Part shown: positions 1 through 7,699 of the stretch, in pieces
Layout of the letters: every line of letters starts with the position of its first letter
Position numbering within the stretch: the stretch's first letter is position 1
DNA from: Saksenaea vasiformis B4078
Lineage: Eukaryota; Mucoromycota; Mucoromycetes; Mucorales; Saksenaeaceae
Length of the DNA stretch: 17,215 bases
Reading direction: 5' to 3'
Assembly: GCA_000697055.1 (NCBI GenBank)
Contig: JNDT01000941.1
Span: 1 to 17,215, forward strand
The notes under the pieces: model-generated
Told to the model about the DNA's origin: nothing
The model's input: the letters and a program-made list of their open reading frames with translations, nothing else
Database searches by the model: none
Translations under genes and position numbers: made by a program

Positions 1-434
1 CCTACAGAATTCTTGCGTCCTCAAGCCAATATCGCCATTGCGAATACGGTTCCCCTTTAAGGGATTTAGATTTTTACGGTATGTACACTACTTTGCCTAT
101 ATACATTTACCGAAGCGGCTTCCTTTAGTTGTTTACATCGGTAAGCATTTATTCATAGAATTTAACAAGCTACTCATCATTGGTGGGTTTGCTGGCAATG
201 TCTTCTTACGCCAACTAAAAATACCCAAGCGTAAGTTCGCAAAAGTTGAACGCATCATTGTAATAATCTGTTTGTTGTAGTGCGTACTTGGGAAATCAGT
301 TGGCGCAAAAAGGCTTGAAAACAAAGAAAAACAGCTGGTGATAATCCAGGAGTCGAAGTCATGATAATAAGTACCGCTGAGACTTCTTCCTACTTTTCCG
401 GTCACGGCAGCACAAACACCTTAAGGGCCTTCAA
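1..434. other. No confident gene; possible 3' end of a gene entering from the left
   Basis: Two + strand frames are open from the left edge. Frame 1 reads about 19 codons and stops at the TAA at 58-60; it could be the last codons of a gene that starts outside the window. Frame 2 stays open to 280. There are donor-like sites GTATGT at 79 and GTAAGT at 231, the latter paired with a TTGTTGTAG acceptor at 272-280, which gives a 50-nt candidate intron. I could not join these into a convincing protein, and the opposite strand is also open over part of the stretch. Confidence 0.3.
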
Positions 435-749
435 ATGCTTTGTAAAGATCCTCAACGATATTCTATACAGTTGCTGCTGGTTCCTGGTCAATACCTGAGA
501 CAGTGGGATCTGCTCGCTTTCCAGGTAAGTTTGGCCGTCATCTCTTCTACTTCTTTTCCTATACTTTTCTATTACCGTTGTTAGTGTGTTCCGCATACCT
601 ACGACGTTACTTCCATTAGCAAACTATGCAACTGCGGAAAGACACCTTCGAAAGGCCGCAATAGCTGCGATGATCGTTCAAACTATGCCGCTGCTGGGCC
701 TATAGCGTATCAGCGTGACGTTTTGCTCGATATATATACATATATATAG
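435..749 (+). CDS. Possible small two-exon gene, unknown product (84 aa)
   Basis: I do not recognise the product. The main support is a canonical intron at 525-584 (60 nt): CCAG then GTAAGT, a long pyrimidine tract and TTGTTAG. Its length matches the introns of the next gene. Exon 1 from the ATG at 435 encodes 30 residues. Splicing keeps phase 0, and exon 2 (585-749) adds 54 residues up to the TAG at 747-749. The second half has five cysteines, including a CNCGK motif. The stop lies in an AT-rich run (731-748). The ATG is the first one in this frame after a stop, but upstream exons could exist, since 281-434 also holds splice-like sites. It ends about 200 bp before the AP-3 delta start, on the same strand. 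It could also be a non-coding or 5' leader transcript. Confidence 0.3.
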
Positions 750-951
750 TATTACCTATCCATTTGTTATTCCTTCGAATATAAGTTTAACTGAAGTCAT
801 AGTAGCTATTTGCAAGCGTCAAGCACGTTATGCGTTCGTACTGTCTACTGATTTGGTTCCCCGTCTGGCAGCTGCTGGTCGGAGTTTGACTTGAAACACT
901 CACGTTTGTTTCCGCTGTCCGTTTTTGAAGCTTGGTTCCCGCAACTTAACC

Positions 952-3900
952 ATGTTCGAGAAGTCGCTGACTGACCTCATCCGAGGTATCCGAGCGAACA
1001 AAAAGAATGAACAGAAATATATCTCTGTGTGTCTTCAAGAGATTCGTAATGAGGTTAAGTCGAACGATTCTGATATCAAAGCGACGGCCATTGCCAAGCT
1101 GACCTATGTACGTGTTCTTTGTCGCGCCGAAATACCAGGTTCTATCTAATCACCTTACGATAATAGCTACAAATGCTTGGCTACGATATGTCTTGGGCCT
1201 CGTTCCATATTGTGGAAGTCATGTCGAGCCCTAAGATTCTTCACAAAAGAACAGGCTACTTGGCTGCGACGCAATCTTTCCAACAAGACACCGATGTCCT
1301 CATGCTGACAACTAACCTCATCAAAAAGGTAATACCTGTTGATATTCATATGGCGGCATTTCTCTTATCCGGGCTTTAGGATCTTGCTTCCGCCTCAGCG
1401 CTGGATATTAGTATTGCTCTGAATGGATTATCTCACATCGTCACAGCCGACTTGGCGAGGGATCTTTGTCAGGATCTTGTTTCCATGTTGAATCACTCTC
1501 GCCCATACATCCGCAAAAAAGTCGTTTTGGTTTTGTACAAAGTCTTTTTGAAATTCCCGGAGGCGCTTCGCCTAAGCTTTCCCCGTTTGAAAGAAAAACT
1601 GGAAGATCCTGATCCATGTAAGCTATTGATAAGGATGTTTGTTTGACAGACTTTCTAACATATTCCATCCTTACCAGCTGTTGTCTCTGCTGTTGTCAGT
1701 GTGATCTGTGAGCTTGCGCGAAAAACTCCCAAAAACTACCTTTCTCTTGCACCCCAGTTGTACAAACTTCTTACAACATCGTCGAACAACTGGATGCTTA
1801 TCAAAGTTATCAAACTAGTAAGATTCTCTACTATTTGGCTTTATATCGGTGATCTAAGCGTTGATTAGTTTGCGTCCTTGACTCCCTTGGAACCACGGCT
1901 GATTAAAAAACTGCTACCACCGTTAACATCACTGATCCAGACAACACCAGCAAAGTCACTATTATACGAGTGCATTTATACAGTGATTACGGGAGGTTTT
2001 CTGGAGGCTGCAGGAGACTCCAGTAACGCGCTCGCGGCAACCTGTACTAACAAACTACGAACGTTTTTGGAGGATCCTGACCAGAACTGTAAATATTGAG
2101 CACGTGTCGATGACAGTGAACTAATGTATGGGGGGATAGTGCAATACGTTGGTCTTTTGGCGATGGGCAAAATGCTGTCTACTCATCCAAAACTCGTTGC
2201 TGAACATAAGGATATTATTCTGGAATGCATCGATGACGACGATCTTAGTATCCGATTACGCGCATTGGATCTGGTTGTTGGCATGGTAAGACGGCATTTG
2301 GTGAGCTATGGTGAAAAGGCTAATCATTTGACATAGGTTAACCGTAAGAACCTTGTCGATATTGTTAAGCGACTTGTCGCGCATCTTGTTCCGCCCAACA
2401 ATTTATCGGCTTCTTCTTCGCTGCACGAACCATCAGCTATCCTTGATCCAGTCTACAGAACAGATATCATCAATCGCATTATTTTCATTTGTAGTCAGAA
2501 CCAGTACCAGAACGTAACCAACTTTGAATGGTACATTACGACGCTGGTGGGAATTACATATGCCTCAGGAGTAAATGTGGGCGAAACTCTGACGAGCCAA
2601 TTGATGGACGTCAGTGTACGCGTGAAAAGCGTGCGGCCTTTCGCTGTGCGACAAATGGTAGTGTAATACCACATGGGTCACGATGAATCTGACGCGACAT
2701 GCTGTAGTTCCGACTTTTATCAGACAAACAGTTCTTGGACACAGTGAAGAAACGCGATTCCAATGTTGAAGTGCTTTCGGCGGCTGCATGGATCTGTGGA
2801 GAATACTGCAGGTATGGGATTGGTTTTCGGATACATGAAATGGGATATTGACGCGTCATAAAGCTTCTTGGATGACGTCCCAGCGACCCTTGAATGCCTT
2901 TTGACACCTTTGGTTGCAAAAATGCCCGTCAAGGTGCAAGCTATTTATGTTCACAACATCATCAAGATCTACGGCTTCTGGGTAGCTGAGCTTATTGATC
3001 AATGGAATGCAGAACTTCAAGGCGAGTTTGTTAAGGTGACGCAGATCATGAGAGAAAAAATGGATGTATTTGCTGGAAGCAGCGATCTGGAAGTGCAAGA
3101 GCGGGTAAGCACTTATCGTAGCAATTGATGCGAGTTAACCGATTGAAACAAAGGCGTACAACACCATGGCCATTTTTGACATCATTTTGGAGAGTGTACC
3201 AGAATCAGCTGGATCCGTTGCAGATGTTCCCTTGGTACTGAGGGCGCTACCGGAACTATTCTTTACGTACGAGTTGAATCCGGTTGCTCCCAAGGCTCAG
3301 AAGAAAGTTCCTATTCCGCAGGGATTGGATCTGGATGCCTGGATCAATGAACCATTACCCGACCTTATCGAAAACCATGATTCCGATAGTGCTTCGGTGG
3401 ATGGAGACAACTTTGAAGCTGAGATCAAGAGCAAACCAAAAAGGAAATCCAAGAAATCGAAAGCGAACCATAGTGATGACGAGCAGGAAAGAGAAAAGGT
3501 AGGTCAATATTATTTTGCTTTGCAATTTTATAAACACATGCTTGAAGCGACGCGCTGCTCGACGAGAAATCCTTCGCAATGATCCCTACTATATCATGGG
3601 AGATAGCGCGGCGAAAAAGAAGCAATCACTGGAGCTGGAGGAAGATGTGGATTCGATACCAATTGTTGAACTGTCGTTAGACGACTTGAATCTGGGTAAG
3701 GATCTACTACGCGTGTTGATATGGTTAAGAGTGATGGAACTTTTATAGCCGATCGATCGCATAAGAAGGGGAAGAAATCGAAGGGCGGCAAGCGAAGACA
3801 GGCTCGCGTTACGGCATCGCCTCCGACTGTTTATGCCGAGGAAGAGATGCCGGAGAATGCTGAAGCTTCAGCCAGTGAAGATGAACGAAAAATCACGAAG

Positions 3901-5279
3901 AAGGCAAGTGTAGCAACCTATACCAAGAGCAGCGGCCGCGATATCTTTGCAACGGATGATGCCGGTCTTCACAGCGTTGACCTTTCCACCCCGCTTGGTG
4001 ACGATGAAAAATTCCCCCAGATACAAGCATACCTAAGCCCAGAAGAAGTAAGACAACGAGAGGAGATGAGGGCGAAGACAGAACGAAAGGCAAGAAGACA
4101 AATGGAAGGGACAGAGAAGAAGGTAACGCATATGAAGATGTAGTAGTTTCCTTGCTAAAAGATTGTCCTCTAGGATAAGAAACGCAAATCCGCTGCTGGC
4201 AGCAGTAGTAAGTCAACTCGCAAATCTTCGGAAAAGACCTCCAAAAAGGACAAGAAGAAGAAGAGCAAGAAAGAAAAGGTCGAACCAGTAAGTATACTTG
4301 GTTATCTGATCCATTGTGCTCAAACTGGACGTAGGAACCGAGTGTACCAGAAGATGTACCTTACACTACATTGGCGGACGATCAGCAGCCATTGGTCGAA
4401 GATAGCACTAATACATGCACCGAGCCAATGGTGTTACTTTCAAACGAGTTTGTAGAGCTGGTATGCCCTTTTTTTTTCTCTTAGTAGGTGGTGGTTGCTT
4501 ATGCCGCATATTAGATGTATACGTTATCTCTCGACAAGGATAGGGAGGGGGATATGCCAGTGATTGTAGCCAAGTTCTCTGCAAAGAACAAAACGACGGA
4601 TCTGATGTTACCACGCCTGCATTTGGAGCCTATTGAGTCATTTGATACCAAATTGTTGGAACACAGCCATCCAGATACTGCATCTGTGACAGAGACCTTT
4701 GAATTACAGCATGGTGAAGAGGTTGAGTTTTTGGGTTATTTCGAAGTTTCCAGCAATGTGCGCAAAGGGCTGTGTTGGCGAGGCGATCTTCAATACGATG
4801 TAGAGGTACGTCCCGATGTTCAGGTCAATTAAAGCATATTAACGACTCCCTAGGGTTCGTCCTCCTTGCATCAATATGCGATTGAATTCCCTATACCCGC
4901 TAGTTTGTTTATGAAGAAAGGTCAACCTATCGATCCGGCTCAGTTTGCATCCTTGTTGGCTGAGCATGGAGAAGCATTCACCCACCGAGATACAGTCGTG
5001 ATCGACATTCCGATAGCATCTGGCGTTCCAGTGGATCAAGCGCTTCTGCAAGGCCTGAAAACAGTAACGGATAAGAGTCATCTTCAGGTGGTAGAGGTTG
5101 TTCCATGTGCAGCATCTTTATACGGGATGAGTGTCCAAGGTGTTCAAGTTGCAGGTCTTCTGAAATGTGCATTATCAGAAGAAGAAAACCCAGTTTCAGC
5201 GACGATGACGATAGACTTGAAGTGTACGGATGATGGCTTTTTAGAAGCGTTAATACAGGAGTTGTCTGCCGTACAATAA
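952..5279 (+). CDS. APL5: AP-3 adaptor complex subunit delta (16 exons, 1,183 aa)
   Basis: This is the large delta subunit of the AP-3 coat, which sorts cargo from Golgi or endosomes to the vacuole or lysosome. Exons are 952-1107, 1167-1328, 1380-1617, 1678-1817, 1869-2088, 2140-2285, 2337-2657, 2708-2811, 2864-3104, 3154-3498, 3548-3695, 3749-4122, 4174-4287, 4335-4460, 4515-4805 and 4854-5279. The coding sum is 3,552 nt, in frame throughout. Residues 1-590 form the adaptin N-terminal solenoid: MFEKSLTDLIRGIR start, LQMLGYDMSWASFH, HKRTGYLAATQSF and SNNWMLIKVIKLF are family hallmarks. Residues about 665-910 are a lysine- and acid-rich hinge. Residues about 940-1183 match the animal-type ear, with CAASLYGMSVQG near the end. 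Length resembles human AP3D1 (about 1,150 aa) more than the shorter yeast Apl5 (about 930 aa). The ATG at 952 (context CTTAACCATG) is the first in frame. Introns 8, 9 and 10 end in AAG rather than YAG. An AATAAA (5275-5280) overlaps the stop codon. Confidence 0.96.
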
Positions 5280-5351
5280 ATTTGCAATTCAGAACGGCTA
5301 AACCATCAATGTTAAATTCGCTCCATGATGTTCAGAGTCCGAACTCCGCAA

Positions 5352-5411
5352 ACGCGAACGCGTCCCCAAAACGCGTCCTTGTACGCGATTTGAACTTCTA
5401 TTAATACGCGT
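5352..5411. promoter_or_regulatory. Cluster of five MCB-like ACGCG(T/A) boxes
   Basis: ACGCGA at 5352, ACGCGT at 5358, ACGCGT at 5371, ACGCGA at 5383 and ACGCGT at 5406 lie within 60 bp, starting 73 bp after the AP-3 delta stop codon. ACGCGT is the MluI cell-cycle box bound by the MBF (Mbp1/Swi6-type) factor in fungi; this family knowledge comes from yeasts. A TATA-like CTATATAC follows at 5414. The layout suggests a G1/S-type promoter reading rightwards, but the gene it would serve is not clear. Confidence 0.5.
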
Positions 5412-6509
5412 GTCCTATATACCCTATGGTTTCCAGAGAAAGAAAAGGAAGGAGCCTGTGGACTCTACGATTTGGGGGTCTTTGATATTTGAGGTTTGGA
5501 AGTATAATGTAGGGTAGGGAAGATGATTGAGCAACGCTTAGCGAAACCGAATCATTCAACCCATCGATCGAGCAGCTGTCCATGCCGCTTAGACTTCGCT
5601 CCAAGGATATATTGAAATTGCTTATTTCATCAAAACCGTTAACTAGTTTTGGAAGGACAGACTTGATAGCGTTTTAGACGCCAGTAATGATTTGCCCTGT
5701 TTGTTCTCGCTTCAATCACACCGTGGTGTATTCCTGTTTGTTGTATGGGTAAGTTAATTGGGACAGTAGACGGATAGAATCCTTTGAGACTGTTGGATGT
5801 CTTTATTTCAGTTAGATTGTCTGCCTATTTATATGATTCAGTCTTTTAGCGGAAATAAGAATTAGTGAACGTTCTTCTCGGTATTAGGTGTGGATTATAG
5901 AATGGATCAATTACTGTGATGACACAGTGCTACCTTGTTGTACTGAACTCGGTGATAAGTCTAAGTTATAGATGATAAGGTTCAGTTGGTGTTCCAGTGG
6001 AGAAGTTCACTGTATATGGAAACACGATTAATCCCCGATCTTTCCTGTTATGGAACACAATTCTATAGGATGGGCATTACGACGGTCAACATATACCACA
6101 CTGTTTGACGGTTGTCACCTAAAATGGTTTCATATAAGATATGCCGTATCTGAGGTACTAACACTATTGTACGATGATCAGAATAGTATGCCTGACGAAA
6201 GATATTAGTCATGACAATATAGTGGAGTGGGGATCTATGTGTCTTAATCTTGAATGGTGCAGAACGTCCGATCCACGAGGATAAGAGTGAGGAACCCATT
6301 TACTGGATTTATTCTATGCAGTGCGTTTAAATTCTTTGGTATTAGCTCCAAAGGAGTTCACGTCGGATGTAGTCCTTTTGCGCGCTGAACCTTTAAATCT
6401 TACATGGGAAGCAGACTTTTATACATCAGCTGAGAAGTGTCTTTTATTGGTGTGTTATTGTTTCCAGCGTCTAGCTGCAACGTTCATCTCAGATAATGAG
6501 TGTGATGGT
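5412..6509. other. 1.1 kb without a confident gene; contains one intron-like segment
   Basis: The clearest signal is a + strand intron-like segment at 5749-5811 (63 nt), GTAAGT to TTTATTTCAG, close in size to the real introns nearby. Flanking it, a frame open from 5645 (just after a CTAG acceptor-like site) crosses the junction in phase 0 and stops at TAG about 50 nt later, but it has no ATG. A 65-codon open frame at 6321-6518 lies just after a CTATGCAG acceptor-like site and lacks an ATG as well. I could not assemble a gene from these. No tRNA or rRNA was seen. Confidence 0.4.
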
Positions 6510-6527
6510 TATATATAAGGGACGCGT
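6510..6527 (+). promoter_or_regulatory. TATA box followed by an ACGCGT box
   Basis: TATATATAAGG starts at 6510 and ACGCGT lies at 6522-6527, followed by a pyrimidine-rich stretch and an ATG at 6590. The spacing of about 70 bp from TATA to ATG resembles that of the histone genes in this window. This is the main reason to suspect a gene start at 6590. Confidence 0.45.
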
Positions 6528-6589
6528 AAATCTTTCTTTTTTCTCCGTCTTTGTATCCCTTGACATCCTGGGTATTTACTGTTGCCGAA

Positions 6590-7034
6590 ATGCGCATTCA
6601 GGATTACTCATTGCTTGCTTTATGTGTCATTTGGCTTGGTAAGACTTCTGTTCTGAACCATATTGGCTGCGATAGTGCTTTTCACCCGTTATTACAGTAA
6701 GTACATCTGGTCACACACTCGGCACCATCCATTTTATGCAATAGAATGCCCGACATTGTATCGCTTCAGGTCCTCTACGGTGCTGATCCTGCTATCGCCG
6801 TCGGCGATAAGTAAAATGACATACATTTAATTATGATTCCATTTACTAACCACGAATGAATTTCGTGTCCATCGAGGTGTAAGTAAAGTATGGACATGTC
6901 GTCAATCTATGAACAGACTACCCCATATCCCATTCTTCATTAGGACAAACTTGTATCTCCACAGATGTAATGTTTATTTAGCATGTTCATTCTGGCTCGG
7001 TCTTAAAGGAAAGAGTAAAGATTCATTCAAGTAA
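6590..7034 (+). CDS. Possible small secreted protein, three exons (82 aa)
   Basis: I do not recognise the product. The ATG at 6590 opens with MRIQDYSLLALCVIWL, which looks like a signal peptide. A GTAAGA donor follows at 6639. The only joining I found that stays open uses an AAG acceptor at 6699-6701 (4 nt after a CAG), exon 2 at 6702-6810, a GTAAAA donor at 6811 and the TTCATTAG acceptor at 6941-6943, then exon 3 to the TAA at 7032-7034. The three parts sum to 249 nt in frame. The last 29 residues include a hydrophobic LACSFWLGL stretch and a basic tail. Weak points: the second intron would be 133 nt, much longer than the usual 47-60, and the better CAG acceptor gives an early stop. It would converge with the secreted orphan at 7103-7621. 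Confidence 0.28.
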
Positions 7035-7102
7035 TGTTTATACACGCTAAAAAGGTCTGGACACAACAAATATCAACATTTGAATGTTACAGCTTTAGTA
7101 AA

Positions 7103-7621
7103 CTAAATCAAATCTTCCTCATAGTAGTCATTCAGTAATTGCATGTGGGATTGTTGGTGATATGGTGCGGCATAATTATCACAAGAGCTTTGGTGTACCC
7201 GAGAATCCTCTAACCGAGTAACATATGCATCCATCCTCAGGTTCTGGACTGCCCTTTGTGATGCGCTCTGGCCCTGAAATGTGAGCTCGATCGTTGAATG
7301 TCCGATTTCAATGTTCAGGGTTCTCGTGTCATCGTTAATAATACCGTAGTAGTGGCCCTTAAAAGTGGAAAGATCAGAAGCATCGACGTAACCATTGGAG
7401 ACCGTTCCTGGGCGACCCTTAGTTAGGTATTGGTTATCTCGGGATTGTATTAAAAAAATGCGGAATGAACGACCAGCGTCTGATAGCTCAATTAGAGCAA
7501 GATAATGTCGTGGAGAGTAGTGAAATCCTCGCAAAAAGGCAAGTTTTGCTTCGTATCTAGCCGCGGAAACAGCAGCAAGGAAGGGGACGATGGCAGCGAG
7601 AAGAATTATTTGTAGCTTCAT
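7103..7621 (-). CDS. Secreted orphan protein, 172 aa, unknown function
   Basis: This is an intronless reading frame. The first true ATG is at 7621; the frame is open three codons further up but only from a GTG. The product starts MKLQIILLAAIVPFLAAVSA, a textbook signal peptide with probable cleavage around residue 20. The mature part of about 150 residues is mixed polar, with tyrosines and histidines, one cysteine, and an acidic end (YYEEDLI). No membrane segment is seen after the signal, so the protein is probably exported to the wall or medium. A TATAAAAAAAA box lies on this strand at 7673-7684, about 55-60 bp upstream of the ATG, the same spacing as at the histone genes. I see no family motif; it may be lineage-specific. 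Being longer than any other non-histone, non-APL5 open frame here supports it as real. Confidence 0.7.
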   Translation of the reverse strand: MKLQIILLAAIVPFLAAVSAARYEAKLAFLRGFHYSPRHYLALIELSDAGRSFRIFLIQSRDNQYLTKGRPGTVSNGYVDASDLSTFKGHYYGIINDDTRTLNIEIGHSTIELTFQGQSASQRAVQNLRMDAYVTRLEDSRVHQSSCDNYAAPYHQQSHMQLLNDYYEEDLI

Positions 7622-7672
7622 GATTATCACGACGATGGCTTAACGAACCATGTAATGTTTGGTCGCTAAGTC

Positions 7673-7684
7673 TTTTTTTTTATA
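7673..7684 (-). promoter_or_regulatory. TATA box of the secreted orphan gene
   Basis: Read on the - strand this is TATA followed by eight A residues, 52-63 bp upstream of the ATG at 7621. Position and composition fit a core promoter element for the gene at 7103-7621. Confidence 0.5.
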
Positions 7685-7699
7685 AAGATTAAGAAGGTT

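Noticed and set aside
133..596. Open frames on the minus strand (64 and 90 codons)
   Set aside because: The + strand carries a near-ideal intron at 525-584 within this stretch, and the minus frames lack splice or promoter support.
5509..5519. Telomere-like TAGGGTAGGG
   Set aside because: Only two units and not a perfect TTAGGG repeat; no telomerase RNA template-like CCCTAA repeat was seen.
5917..5950. TGATGA and CTGA motifs resembling a C/D box snoRNA
   Set aside because: Boxes are too close, and no terminal stem or second clear D box was found; AT-rich DNA gives such motifs by chance.
6047..6061. A 15-base sequence repeated exactly at 14607-14621 (GTTATGGAACACAAT)
   Set aside because: Flanks show little further similarity and no inverted ends; could be a tiny remnant of a dispersed repeat, but the evidence is too thin.
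6291..6301. Eleven bases shared with the right arm of the 132-bp inverted repeat
   Set aside because: Too short for a second copy; no partner arm nearby.
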